Below, piece after piece: positions 1 through 11,133 of a stretch of 64,000 nt of DNA. Source of the stretch: Periplaneta americana (Eukaryota > Arthropoda > Insecta > Blattodea > Blattidae); the NCBI RefSeq assembly GCF_040183065.1, contig NC_091121.1, forward strand, positions 38,043,287 through 38,107,286, given 5' to 3'. The notes below the pieces were generated by a model. That model was not told the origin of the DNA. It saw only the letters and a program-made list of their open reading frames with translations, and did no database searches. The position numbers and the translations under genes are program-made. Numbering within the stretch: position 1 is the stretch's first letter; every line of letters starts with the position of its first letter.

Positions 1-265
1 TATTTCTAGCATGTTATCATATTGTGACCTAGTATTTAAGTTATGATACTGAGAAAGACTGTGGAATCGGACAGATAAGTAAGAGGGAGTAGAGGTGTGC
101 AAAATTCGGTATAAGAGAGAAAGGGAATGTAACTTTCTCCTCTCATTTAACCTGAGCCACAATAATTTATCGAAAGAAGGCGAAATGTGATCGTAGTAGC
201 GGACATTACAAATGAAACGAACACACGCATTATAACACGTTGCAAGAATGGTGTGTGGGTAGATA
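1..265 (-). pseudogene. Inverted 3' RT fragment, LINE family A
   Basis: Read on the minus strand, this stretch aligns by eye with the C-terminal RT region of the neighbouring plus-strand element at about 1045-1300. The shared blocks include the segments around 91-170 and 180-240. It is diverged, with several small indels, so it is an older or different copy of the family rather than a recent duplication. It continues out of the window on the left. No usable reading frame remains. The junction with the plus-strand RT lies near 265-300, so the two fragments face away from each other. Confidence 0.7.
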
Positions 266-320
266 TTAAAGTGGTGTTGGATCGAAAAACAGAAATATAA
301 AGGTACACTATAGCCTTTTA

Positions 321-1451
321 TTGGACTATAGCAAAGCCTTTGATTCTGTTGACTTCGATCTACTATTAACTAAACTACAAACGCTACACCTTTCTGATAG
401 TGCTATCACCTGGATGTACTCCTACCTTACTGGCCGCCAGCAGCGTGTCATATCTAATAATCGTTTCTCTTCCTGGCGTACTGTAGATACAGGAGTTCCT
501 CAGGGATCAGTATTAGGCCCCTTGCTCTTCTCTATTTATATAAATGGAATTTCCAACTCATTTAAGCACTGCAGATATCAAATATATGCAGACGACGTTC
601 AATTGTATATTTCAGCCCGTCCCGACGCACTAAACGATAGCATTAATAGTCTGAATGAAGATCTTGATTCCATCTCTTCCTGGTCTCAACAATTTGGGCT
701 TAACCTAAACGCATGTAAATCACAGGCTATTCTGTTCGCGAACCGTAGATTAATTCCTGAAGTCAACGACCTGAATATTCCGCCTGTGAAACTGAATAAA
801 ACAATCATCCCGTTTAGCTCTACCGTCAAAAATCTCGGAGTACATTTCGAATCTAATCTCAATTGGGATACGCATATTAAATATACATGTAAGAAGGCAT
901 TCTCTATTCTCCATTCACTAAAAAGATTGTATCATTATCCATCTAAATTAAAACAGACGCTGGTACAGACACTCATTCTACCTCACTTCGATTATTGCGA
1001 CGTTTTGTTCAGTGATCTCAGGATTGATTCCGCTCAGAAACTACAGCGTGTTCATAACGCGTGCGTCCGCTTCATTTGTAATGTTCGATACTATGATCAT
1101 ATCTCACCTTCTTTCAAGAAGTTATCATGGCTTAGGTTACATGAGAGGAGAAATCTGCACTCACTTTCTCTCTTATATCGAATTATGCACTCTTCATCCC
1201 CCTATTATTTATTCGCTCGATTTCATACTCTCTCTCGCTATCATAATATTAATACTCGATCACAACGCGATAACACGCTAGAAATTCCACTTCACGCATC
1301 GTCTCTGTATTCCTCATCCTTCACTGTTGCTACCTCTCGTCACTGGAACTCTCTGCCGCTTGAAGTCAAGGGCTGCCGAACATTGAATTCTTTCAAATCA
1401 AAGTTAGAAAATTATCTTATGACGAGTTGCCAAACTAACTTACTATTATGA
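321..1451 (+). pseudogene. LINE family A reverse transcriptase, 5'-truncated but open
   Basis: A 376-codon open frame with classic non-LTR RT motifs in order: LDYSKAFDSVD at the start, GVPQGSVLGPLLFSIYING around residues 59-77, and the catalytic YADDVQLY around residues 89-96. After the palm comes the long C-terminal part with the KNLGVHFESNLNW and LPHFDYCDVLFSDL blocks seen in the Jockey/CR1 group. The frame stays open back to about 270 but has no ATG and enters unrelated or inverted sequence, so the endonuclease and N-terminal RT are missing. The stop at 1449-1451 looks genuine because a 3' UTR and tail follow. The clade is not certain. Confidence 0.85.
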
Positions 1452-1711
1452 CAAGTGTTGTATTGCATGTTTCCACGTTTCCACGTTTTCACATTTTTTT
1501 ATGTTCTAATGATATTCAACTTATTTTATATTTTTGTTTTCATATTTTCCGATAATGTTATATCTCTAATGTGATAAGTTGAGCTATATATAATCTTAAT
1601 TTTCCTTATTGTGTGTACTTAGAAATATTGTATTCACTGTATACTTTGTACTGCACTATTTTATTACTATTATTATTATTATTATTATTATCATCATTAT
1701 TACTATTCTTA

Positions 1712-1750
<39 letters not shown>

Positions 1751-2019
1751 GAATAATTGTCTTTTTTTTTATGCCTCATTTATTTTGACCTGCTGTTCAC
1801 ATATTATTATGCTTTTTTCTTTCTTTCTGTATGTTATATATTATGTCCGATTTCTTCTTATTTGTTGTTTATTTTTTATTATTATTATTATCTTATTCAA
1901 TTTTGTGCGTAAAATTGTAGTGTAATTTGTAAATTTGTAGTGTTTTTGTAACGCAGTCTTTACTCCTGGTTGAGTGTTAGAGAAGGCCGTATGGCCTTAA
2001 CTCTGCCAGGTTAAATAAA

Positions 2020-2085
<66 letters not shown>
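1452..2085 (+). other. 3' UTR and tail of LINE family A
   Basis: AT-rich trailer after the RT stop, with (TTA)n tracts at 1662-1690 and 1715-1750. Near its end is a small hairpin, AAGGCC-GTAT-GGCCTT (1983-1998), followed by a TTAAATAAAT motif and a long (ATT)n run (about 2022-2083). A hairpin followed by a short tandem-repeat tail is a common LINE 3' end, presumably where the RT recognises its RNA; that role is inferred. Confidence 0.7.
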
Positions 2086-2272
2086 ATGAATAATTGTAAA
2101 ATTTGTTGACGAATAAATATCAAATAAATAAATTATAGGCCTGTATTTCAGATTCGTGAAATAGATTAAGCAAATACCAAATGCATCCCCGTATGAACAG
2201 TACTCGTAATAATTATTTAATTATATCATAAGTGCGCAAACTAACTTACAGGACAGATGTCACAAATCAGTC

Positions 2273-2439
2273 CAGAATCGAACTCCATTCCCATTGGGTG
2301 AGAAGCCGTCAGCTAATGCACTCAACTATGTCCGTACCTCAGACAAGAGCCTAACCCGGGGCTCTAATTCCCAGCCATCCATAAACTGAATCACCCACTA
2401 GATTACCAGCCTGGAGCAAATCCCAGTCCGACTAAGCTA
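2273..2439 (-). mobile_element. Possible decayed tRNA-derived SINE
   Basis: On the minus strand 2428-2439 reads TAGCTTAGTCGG, a good pol III A-box match, and 2273-2283 reads GTTCGATTCTG, a B-box match. They are about 150 bp apart, farther than in a normal tRNA head, so this may be two fragments or a SINE with an insertion. No clear tail or TSD was seen. Weak call. Confidence 0.35.
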
Positions 2440-2485
2440 CATGTTCAGATATGATGCTGATATTCATTCATTCATTCATTCATTT

Positions 2486-2754
2486 CAAGCCATCGGAATG
2501 GCTCAGACGGTTAAGGCGCTTGCCTGCTGGTCTGAAGTTGCGTTCGAGCGCGGGTTCGATCCCCGCTTGGGCTGATTACCTGGTTGGATTTTTTCCGAGG
2601 TTTTCCCCAACCGTAATGTGAATGCAAGATAATTTACGGCGAATCCTCGGCCTCATCTCGTCAAATATCATCTCGCTATCACCAATCTCATCGAAGCTAA
2701 ATAACCTAGTAGTTGATACAGCGTCGTTAAACAACCAACTAAAATAAAAAAAAA
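2486..2754 (+). mobile_element. SINE A, tRNA-derived, with 18-bp TSD
   Basis: The tRNA-like head has an A box (TGGCTCAGACGG) and a B box (GGTTCGATCCC near 2552). A body begins with TTACCTGGTTGGA and ends in a stem-loop (GAAGCT 2693-2698 with AGCGTC 2720-2725, 21-nt loop) and an A-rich tail. It is flanked by TCATTCATTCATTCATTT (2468-2485) and the same with one mismatch at 2755-2772, although both sit in a CATT simple repeat. From TTACCTGGTT to the tail the body is shared with SINE B at 2862, while the tRNA heads differ. Confidence 0.85.
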
Positions 2755-2861
2755 TCATTCATTCACTCATTTATTAATACTGTTCTGTCCAAGAGAAAAT
2801 CTTTTACTGCAATTCCAGCATTCAGTGGGTTATTATTTGAGATTTTTTTTAAATAAAATTG

Positions 2862-3125
2862 GTCCACACCTGTGGAGTAACGGTCAGCGCGTCTGGCCGA
2901 GAAACCAGGTGGCCCGGATTCGAATCCCGGTCGGGACAAGTTACCTGGTTGAGGTTTTTTCCGGCGTTACCCTCAACTCAGTACGAGCAAATGCTGGGTA
3001 CGGTAATTTTCGGTGCTGGACCCCGGCCTCATTTCACCGGCATTATCGCTTTCATATCATTCAGACGCTAAATAACCTAGATGTTGATACAGCGTCGTAA
3101 AATAATCCAATAAAATAAAATAAAT
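2862..3125 (+). mobile_element. SINE B copy 1, tRNA-derived
   Basis: Head with B box ATTCGAATCCC and a conserved GTCCACACCTGTGGAGTAAC start. The body carries TTACCTGGTTGAGG and the 3' stem-loop GACGCT (3064-3069) / AGCGTC (3091-3096) with a 21-nt loop, then an ATAAAATAAA tail. A possible 11-bp duplication AAATAAAATTG flanks it (2851-2861 and 3126-3136), though an A-rich tail makes this ambiguous. Same family as 26698-26956. Confidence 0.85.
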
Positions 3126-3136
3126 AAATAAAATTG

Positions 3137-3450
3137 TGTAATACAACTTTGTTCGTATTTGCTTCCTTTTCGAAATAAAAATGGTTTTATATAAACCATT
3201 TCATAGCGTATTTTAGGAAAACCATTCATTGAATTTCCAATATCCTTAGTCAGTTTACGAGAGCAGTGTATTGTGATAATAAATGACTGAAATAATTCTG
3301 TTCTTTAAATGTGCAGACATTTTATCCATCCACGTATCTCTATTATCTACCGCAAAGTACGATATTTTTTGTAGTACAATAAAATCCTCAGCAGCTGTCT
3401 CCGAGATCCAAGTTAAGTTTCTGGGCCCCGTGACATAGATTTACGGCATA
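3137..3450. other. Unassigned AT-rich sequence
   Basis: No coding, RNA or repeat signature recognised between SINE B and the mariner-type element. Confidence 0.4.
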
Positions 3451-3452
3451 TA

Positions 3453-4612
3453 CAGGGACATCATTTTATTTTTACTAACATTTCTAATATTAACCTGGCT
3501 ATACCTTTGGATTAACGTTTGAGAACCGGAAACACCGTTTGATACCCCCTTCCACGACTAGAGTTCGATGATACTGACGTAAAATACAAACAAATCACTT
3601 TATTAGGTATAGGAGGGAAGAAAAGTAGTTCATCCATTTAGGCTACGTAAACTAGGAAATATCGCGATTTTCAGTTAGATAATTTTCATTCGGTTTTTGT
3701 TTAATCAAAATACATTGCAGTATTAACAATGAGTGTTTTTACTCACGAACTGAGCTGTCCATGCGGACATATTCATTATGAAGTGTATATTATACTGTCT
3801 ACATCACATTAGCCTATAATATGGAGAATGAAGTTAAATTGAAAAATAATCATAATATGGATATTTAAACACATTTTTGAAAATGGTGCCCGTTCATTTC
3901 GATGCAAGCTTCAGTTCTAGCCTAATGTGCATATTATCGCACTATAGACTATTGTACGTAATTCCAATTACCAGTTTCGTCCTTCGTACCAGTAACTCAT
4001 GTTGAAATAATTCTGTACCTACTCTATAAAAGATTACCTTACGTACTGTAAATTAAATCTTCACTTCTGTCCGATCCGAAAAGATAAAATTACTCAGACA
4101 TGCTATCTACTGTCCGTCCAATTGGTTTTGTCGCAGAGTCGTAGAAAGAGAGGGGGAAATCACGTGACAGTTAATTACTTAACGAGGCTCTTTTATTTAA
4201 GTTATTTTAAACAGTTGTAGAATATTACATATACGACCAATTTCTAACAGAAATTAATGTTTTCAGAAAAGAGCTAATACAGCTAAGCCACTAGTCTTTA
4301 TATAAGCGCGAGCAGAAGCGGGTGAGGGAAACCGGGATGCGACGTAGGCAAATGGACGACAGTACCTGTGCGAAAATGTGATTCAATATTGAAAACTCTT
4401 TCGTCACTGGAAAACGCGAACATATTTCTGGAACGTACTATACTCACTAACTCAATAGTTTAATATGACCGTAAGGCTACTTTGACTCCATATGCAACTT
4501 TGGTTCTGTGTGGTGAACGGTTGGAAGTTAACTAGTAGAGGGGGTGGGAGTGAAGTACATTCAAAAACTCAGGTACAATAAAAATTGAAGTAAAAATAAA
4601 ATGATGTCCCTG
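3453..4612 (-). mobile_element. TA-flanked mariner-type element, copy 1
   Basis: A 1160-bp unit bounded by 24-bp terminal inverted repeats (TIRs) starting CAGGGACATCATTTTATTTT and flanked by TA (3451-3452 and 4613-4614). Two other copies lie at 5538-6630 (inverted) and 45147-46177. The TA target and CAGGG terminus fit the Tc1/mariner superfamily. The only coding-like trace, best seen in the other copies, is a short helix-turn-helix-like piece. There is no catalytic domain, so the element is non-autonomous or decayed. Confidence 0.85.
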
Positions 4613-4614
4613 TA

Positions 4615-5535
4615 CATATAAGAACCCCTACAGGGTTACACGTGAAATTCGTCGTCCATATCTAATCCAACTTGAATTTCGACGCTAAATTTAGACTAAT
4701 CCTGTGCACTTGAAAGAGTTGTGGAATAAAATACTGCCTACCTACGTAACTACCTACTTTCCAGCCTTAACTAATTAATTATTGGATACTGTTTCTGTAA
4801 AATTGTTTCCAGAAGAATTACTATGTAGCACTGATTCGTAAGTGAACACACAGTTTTATAGACAAACATAACACCCCAAAATCAATGTCATTTATTTTAA
4901 CTGTATAACCAAGAATCGATGCCAAAAACGGAGGAAACGACATTACGCCATTATGTTCAAACTGAAATCAATCAGAAAAAAATTCAGTTTGGCAATACCT
5001 AACCGAAATCTGAATTTATTGCCGTGTTGGAGTGGTAATTGGCAAACAATTGGGGTCAATGATATTCCCCTATGCAACGTAGATTCGTATACACACGTGT
5101 GCATATATAGATTTCAATGAATACAAATCAAAAACAATGCAAGGGCTCTCTGGCCACCCGCACCACATATTATATCGACCATATTTCCGTAATTATAATT
5201 CACAGTCCAATGGACATGAATTTCCGCTGCCCACTTCCGGAGACCGGGCTGGATTCGTCCATGTGACACACAAATAATTACCAACTAAAGCGTTGCAAAA
5301 CACTTTTCAATTACGGAGCTTTCTTTCTGTCCCGCTTTTGTTTGTAATTGCCCGTCGTTCTATTCAACTTACAAATAAACAAGTTCCCATTCTAACGTGT
5401 GCATTTGCAGGACTGTTCATTTCATGTACATATTATGTAAAGATTGCGCTATATTTAGCTTATGCTACTGCATTCATTTTTGCTTAATTTTATACAGGGT
5501 TGGCCACAGGTCACGGGTAGTTTTTAAGGTATTTC
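4615..5535. other. Spacer between inverted mariner-type copies
   Basis: About 920 bp. The short open frames (5293-5618) show no recognisable domain. It would form the loop if the flanking inverted copies paired. Confidence 0.4.
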
Positions 5536-5537
5536 TA

Positions 5538-6630
5538 CAGGGACATCATTTCATTTTTACTTCAATTTTTACAGCACCCGAGTTTTTTAGTGTACTTCAC
5601 TCCCACTCCATCTACTAGTAAACTTCCAAATAGAACCAAGGCCGCGTGTGCAGTCAAAGTCGCCTTACTGACATAGTAAGGAGTACTGAGTTAGTGAGTA
5701 TAGTACGTTCCAGAAATATGTTCGCGTTTTCCAGTGACGAAATAGCTTTCAATGTTGAATCATATTTTCGCACAGGTAATGTCGTCCGTTTGCCTACGTC
5801 GCATCCCGGTTTCCCCCACCCGCTTCTGCTCGCCTCTCTGTAAAGGCTAGTGGATGGGCAGTCTTAGCTCTTTTCTGAAAACATTAATTTCTGTTAGGAA
5901 TTGAACGTCTACGTAATATTATACAACTGCTTAAAATAATGTAAATAAAATGGCCTCGTTAAATAATTAACTGTCACGTGATTTCCCCCTTTCTACGACT
6001 CTGCGACAAAACCACTTGAACGGACAGTAGATAGGACGACTGAGTAATTTTATCTTTTCGGATCGGGCAGAAGTGAAGATTGAATTTACAGTACGTAAGG
6101 TACTCTTTTATAGAATAGGTACAGAATTATTTTAACATGAGTTACTAATACCAAGGACGAACTGGTAATTGGAATTAGGTACAATAGTCTATAGTGAGAT
6201 AATATGCACAAAATAACTAAAGTCTGTATCGAAAAGAATGGTCACCATTTCAAAAAATGTTTAAATATCAATATTATGATTATTTTTTAATTTAACTTCA
6301 TTCTCTATACTGTATAATATACACTGCATAATGAATACGTCCGAATGGATAGCTCAGTTCGTGTTAATACAGTACTGTATTTTGATTAAGCAAAAACCAA
6401 TGAAAATTGCCAAATTTAAAATCGCGATATTTCCCAGTTTACGTAAATGGATGAACTACTTTTCTTCCCTCCTATACCTAGCAAAATGATGTGTTTGTAT
6501 TTTACGCAGTATTATCGAACTCCAGTCGTGAAAGTGGGTAGCAAACGGTGTTTCCGGTTCTCAACTTTTAATCCAAAAGTATAGCCAGGTTAATACTAGA
6601 AATGTTAATAAAAATAAAATAATGTCCCTG
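5538..6630 (+). mobile_element. TA-flanked mariner-type element, copy 2 (inverted)
   Basis: Inverted relative of copy 1, 1093 bp, with the same TIRs and TA flanks at 5536-5537 and 6631-6632. On the plus strand 5646-5843 encodes a short peptide with NMFAFSSDEIAFNVESYFRT, which looks like the first helices of a mariner/DUF4817-type DNA-binding domain. The matching peptide in copy 3 has FSSDERAFNIELYFRT. The frame then breaks in all copies, so this is a residue of the parental transposase. Confidence 0.85.
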
Positions 6631-6654
6631 TATAAGGTCATATTAATGCATACA

Positions 6655-6990
6655 AAGTAAAGAGAGTTCAAAAGAAGCATAACAATGGCAAAGGAAGGTT
6701 TTAATAGAAAAAGAAACACCTTCTGCATACTTTTGAAAAATAAACCAAGGAAGAGACTAGTGAAGTGCTTTGTATGGCGTTTGGCATTGTAAGAGGCAGA
6801 AACCTGAACATTACGACGAAGTGAACAGAAGCAACTAGAAGCATTTAAAATGTGAATATGGAGAAGAATGGACAGACAGAATAAACAATGAAGCTGTGTT
6901 AGAAGGAGTTGGTGAAGAAAGAATGATGCTGTAACTGATTAGGAAAAGAAAAAGGAATATACGAATATATATTGAATGAGCTACAGACAA
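6655..6990 (+). pseudogene. LINE family F 3' fragment
   Basis: Interrupted frames give the C-terminal RT blocks RLVKCFVWRLAL, EAFKM.IWRRM and LEGVGEERMML, matching the better preserved fragment at 13355-13970. Stops and frameshifts occur throughout. No tail is visible. Confidence 0.65.
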
Positions 6991-7132
6991 AATGACATCA
7001 ATATTAAAAAAAAAACTACAAACAAATATTTATACATATAAATAATTCATTGAAGTTAATATGTTGCTAACGTTTTCGCCTATGTAGGTATCTTCAGGCA
7101 TAATTCCAGTTAATAAATATACCTACTAGATT

Positions 7133-7513
7133 AAAGGTGTTTGAGAATAAGGTTCTTAGGAAAATATTTGGGCTAAGAGGGGTGAAGTTACAGGGGACTG
7201 GAGAAAGTTACACAACACAGAACTGCACGCATTGTATTCTTCACCTGATATAAATAAGAACTTAAAATCCAGACGTTTGAGATGGGCAGGGCATGTAGCA
7301 CGTATGGGCGAATTCAGAAACGCATAGTGTTAGTTGGGAGGCCGGAGGGAAAAAGACCTTTTTAGAGGCCGAGACGTAGATGGAGGATAATATTAAAATG
7401 AATTTGAGGGAGGTGGGATATGATGATAGAGACTGGATTAATCTTGCTCAGGATAGGGACCGATGGCGGACTTATGTGAGGCCGGCAATTAACCATTTGT
7501 AAGTAAGTATGCA
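7133..7513 (+). pseudogene. LINE family B (RTE-like) 3' fragment
   Basis: Encodes, with a frameshift and stops, the 3' end of the window's commonest [42 protein letters not shown] and DDRDWINLAQDRDRWRTYV. The 5' part is missing. The usual ending is replaced by a diverged end and a short GTAAGTAAG tail. Confidence 0.8.
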
Positions 7514-7794
7514 TGTGTAAATAAAGTAAATAATAAATGTGGATAATTAGGAAAACAGCGATAGCAATAGACATGTTTAAGCTCATATTTCCTTAATCTG
7601 ACTTCGCAGGCCCCAAGTTCCCTACCTAACAATGTTATGTGTAATCTTTGCACGCTTTTACTGAATCACCCTGTATAAAACGTTGAAGTGAAATTACTTT
7701 GCAGATTGAAAGGGACGATAAAGTACACTGAAATGAATAGAAAACCTATATTACGCTTTGTGATTTAATGCACGGTTAATTAGAAAATTAAGTT

Positions 7795-8125
7795 CCAATT
7801 TTCAGCAGTCCGGCAACATCGCCGCTAACACACTCTTCTCGTGATACAGATGTAAACGAACTTTGGTGTGTCTAGGTAAGTGAGCTGCTCTCTGCCAAGG
7901 CGTTGCCACTTGCTCGTATCGTGCAGTGACCTGAATTAAGAGGTTTCTTAAATTAAATTTACACGAAATCCGTCCATACTATTGAAATACGTCAGGGAAA
8001 TAAATCATTAGTTTTCCTGTAGATATGGACAAATAACACTCGCAATAGTTACCAAATAAGAGGTTCTTAAACATTTGGGAAAAACATTTTTTTCTGAAAA
8101 AACTATTAACTTTCCACCAACATGA
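7795..8125. repeat. Dispersed repeat shared with 63505-63665
   Basis: The stretch 7980-8125 matches 63505-63665 with many substitutions, for example around TAGTTACC.GATAAGAGG and CATTTGGGAAAA. The copy near 63.5 kb lies 3' of a degenerate multicopy gene, so this may be the trailer of another copy. No coding is visible here. Confidence 0.45.
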
Positions 8126-8225
8126 TATTTTAGTTTTTTTTTTTTTTTACATACAACATGAGTCATTCTCTTTCAAAATCTCCAAGGCTATTTCACTTCA
8201 TTATATATACATATATATACACATA

Positions 8226-8953
8226 CAGGATGTTTCCGAGGTGGTGTTACAAACTTTCAGGAATAATGGGGAAAGGCACATGTATCAATAAAATTTGAGA
8301 TAAGGAACCCTGGTCCGGAAATGACCGAGTCGAAAGTTACAAGCAAAAATTGTTCTGTGGAAATGAAATAATTTTATTCCTCTGTACACATTATTTATGT
8401 GTATTTATCTGTACATCTTACACATACTCTATTCATCTGACGTTGTTTACGTTGTCTACTTACAGTATTCCATTCAATGCGCTGTCTGAGGGATGGGGAC
8501 AGGAAACTACACTAAAGCAATGTAGATAGCGTAGTGTGTAACGGACATGGTCAGTCCTGATATGCACGTCTGTAGACAGCAGTGTATGTGTACAAGTTGC
8601 AGTGTCCAGTCGATCAGTCCTAGTGAAATGGAGGAGTACACGAGAGCGGAATAAGCAGACCTGATTTTCGAATACGGATGAGCCAAAGGGAACAGTAGAC
8701 AAGCTCATAGATTATATCGGTACAAGTACCCACGTAGGAGATATCCGGCCCATATCATTTTTCCACGATTATTCCAAAAGTGAAGGGAAGAAGGGCACGT
8801 GGTGCCAAATTACAATTCCATTTCCACATAACTATTTTTGCTTATAACTTTCGATTCAGTCATTTCCGGACCATGGTTCCTTATCTCAAATTGATACATG
8901 TGCCCTTCACCATCATCCCTGAAAGTTTGTAATACTACCTCGGAAACACCCTG
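8226..8953 (+). mobile_element. Deleted mariner element with ~145-bp inverted ends
   Basis: TIRs start CAGGATGTTTCCGAGGT on the left and CAGGGTGTTTCCGAGGT on the inverted right, and stay similar for about 145 bp (8226-8375 and 8805-8953). Flanks are TA (8224-8225, 8954-8955). The interior holds a transposase N-terminus (8628-8801), but no DDE/D catalytic region fits in 728 bp, so it is an internal-deletion derivative. Confidence 0.8.
8628..8801 (+). pseudogene. DUF4817-like transposase N-terminus, broken
   Basis: Starting at ATG 8628, the frame reads MEEYTRAE, stop, ADLIFEYG, stop, AKGNSRQAHRLYRYKYPRRR. This is the helix-turn-helix pattern (EY.D..F.YG.A.GN.R.A.RLY..RYP.RR) found at the N-terminus of mariner-related transposases (DUF4817). 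Two in-frame stops are TAA and TGA where the family would accept CAA/CGA-type codons, consistent with C-to-T decay. It lies wholly inside the TIR element. Confidence 0.7.
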
Positions 8954-8955
8954 TA

Positions 8956-10874
8956 TATATACTGTATATGCATGCACATGTTTCCATTTACCGATATTTA
9001 CCGATATCGGTAAAATCGCAACGTCCCTACAGACGAACATAGAAACACTACAAAATGAGAATTGATTTCTGTGGTGCTCCAAGATAAAATATGATAGGGC
9101 CTACATCTTTTCTTGCAGTTTTTTAAGAAGCGATCATTTAAATTTTTAACCACTCTATAAAATCATAATAATCATGTTTCATAACAACGTATTAGAGAGA
9201 AAAACAATAGAGTTATGTATGTCATCTTTTACCACAATAAAGATACCATCAGGATGCACAAAATATCGCAAGGTCTCACTTTCACCAAAACCTGAAATAT
9301 TAACTTTTACCTTGCAACCACAGAATTAGTAGCAGTTAGATATGCTCTGTGTGTAATCTTTGTTCCCATGGCGTGTATGAGCGTGCAATAATGAAACTCT
9401 GGCACTTTGCACTTTGCTGTTTTCTTCATTTCACCCTCCTTTTCGAAGTTCAGTTTCTGTCACCAGAATAGCTGATAATACACACACAAGACAAATATAT
9501 AGCAAAAGAGTAAATATTTACAGAACGCTGAAATATTGAGCCAAAAGAGCCAGATTCGAAATCCTGTTGGTAAACACACACAACGAAATATACGAGTTGG
9601 GCAGAGCTCGCTGACTTTTCCCCCCCCCGTATGTGCGGTTTCCTCCGCCACAATTCAGACGCTAGTGCAGTGCATTAAATTAGACCGCCACCACTTGCAG
9701 TCCTGACCAATCACACAGTCCGACCTCAATATATCATCCACCACAACGACGATTAGCATTCAGTAAACATGTGTCATTCCGCTCAACAAGAAGCCAATAA
9801 TTACTCTTCCTGAAGTTTTTTTATCAAATAATAACTGCTACATCGCCTTTTCTCTAACTTCATTGTATAAAAACATCGCATTATGAGTTGAAAACGAAGA
9901 ACATTATTAACAAGAAGAAAATGAACACAATTGTGACATGAAAAATAGAAGTGAATGTACTGTCTGCGCAACTTATCTAGGCAGCTGGGTTCCCTAGTCC
10001 TCTCTCAGTGTACCGTAGCTATCTGCTAGCTACCTGACCATCGCTGCAGCAGTTGTACATACAGTTACAAAAACATCATTCGGTATTTATTTTCAATGCA
10101 TTCCATTGAATATGGTAGGTAGGTGAAAGTGTATGGATTCACAAAATAACAAATATAAATAAATTATATTCTTCTTCTTCTTCTTCTTCTTCTTCTGTGT
10201 ACAATACAGTATAATATTACAATCTGACCGTGAACTACTGATGGTAGAAGAGCTATAGGTCTGTTAAAGAGGCATACGCAAGAGGGGGGGTTACCAGATT
10301 TGAACCCCCTCTTGAACTGTAAAACAGAATTACATGTCTGTATATATTGCAGCGTTATATTACAAAACAACTATTTTAATTACTTACTAACATATTTATT
10401 ACGAGGCTTATAATTTATTGCGACAATTTCTCCGGGAATTTTTGAGACAAACATAAATAACAAAAAATATGAAGACTCACTTAGTTAATACTTCTTCATC
10501 CATGATTTTAAACATGTCAGTGAATTCACATGCTCCGAATTAAGTGCCGCTTTACGTTTAGTAACAATGTTTCCTGCATCACTAAACACGAAAAAACTTT
10601 TTTTCTGTCAAGCACTTCTCCACGATCGTTCAATTTAAATCCAAACGTTTCACCGAGTTTACCTCTCAAATTCTCATATAACATACTGGAGTTTACACTT
10701 TTCACAAACCACAGAAAACTGAATTTTTTTAATAAACTAAACACACAATGGGCATATACAAACTCGGTACAGAAACTGCAACTGGAAAATTACACCAGTC
10801 GAAACAGAAGACTGGTCCCTATTGTAATCGAATTACCAGATTTTAGAAAGAGTAGAAGGTAGTTATGCTCTCAC
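8956..10874. other. Unassigned sequence with a short (TTC)n tract
   Basis: No gene recognised. Contains a (TTC)n run at 10171-10196, C and G homopolymers near 9620 and 10284, and a palindromic CCGATATCGG near 9000. Short open frames overlap on both strands and have no domain signature. Confidence 0.4.
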
Positions 10875-10888
10875 CTACACACAGTGTA

Positions 10889-11119
10889 AAAAAAAATGTT
10901 ACGTTTTATTTAACGACGCTCGCAACTGCAGAGGTTATATCAGCGTCTTCGGATGTGCCGGAATTTTGTCCCGCAGGAGTTCTTTTACATGCCAGTAAAT
11001 CTACTGACATGAGCCTGTCGCATTTAAGCACACTTAAATGCCATCGACCTGGCCCGGGATCGAACCCGCAACCTTGGGCATAGAAGACCAGCGCTATATC
11101 AACTCGCCAACCAGGTCGA
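10889..11119 (-). mobile_element. SINE D copy 1, 14-bp perfect TSD
   Basis: Read on the minus strand: a tRNA-like head with B box GGTTCGATCCC and closing arms CGACCTGG/CCAGGTCG, a body, the 3' stem-loop GACGCT/AGCGTC (10942-10947 and 10915-10920, 21-nt loop), and a GTTAAATAAA then poly-A-like end. Flanked by CTACACACAGTGTA at 10875-10888 and 11120-11133. Two more copies (16149-16375, 62619-62846) lie in the same orientation. Confidence 0.9.
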
Positions 11120-11133
11120 CTACACACAGTGTA

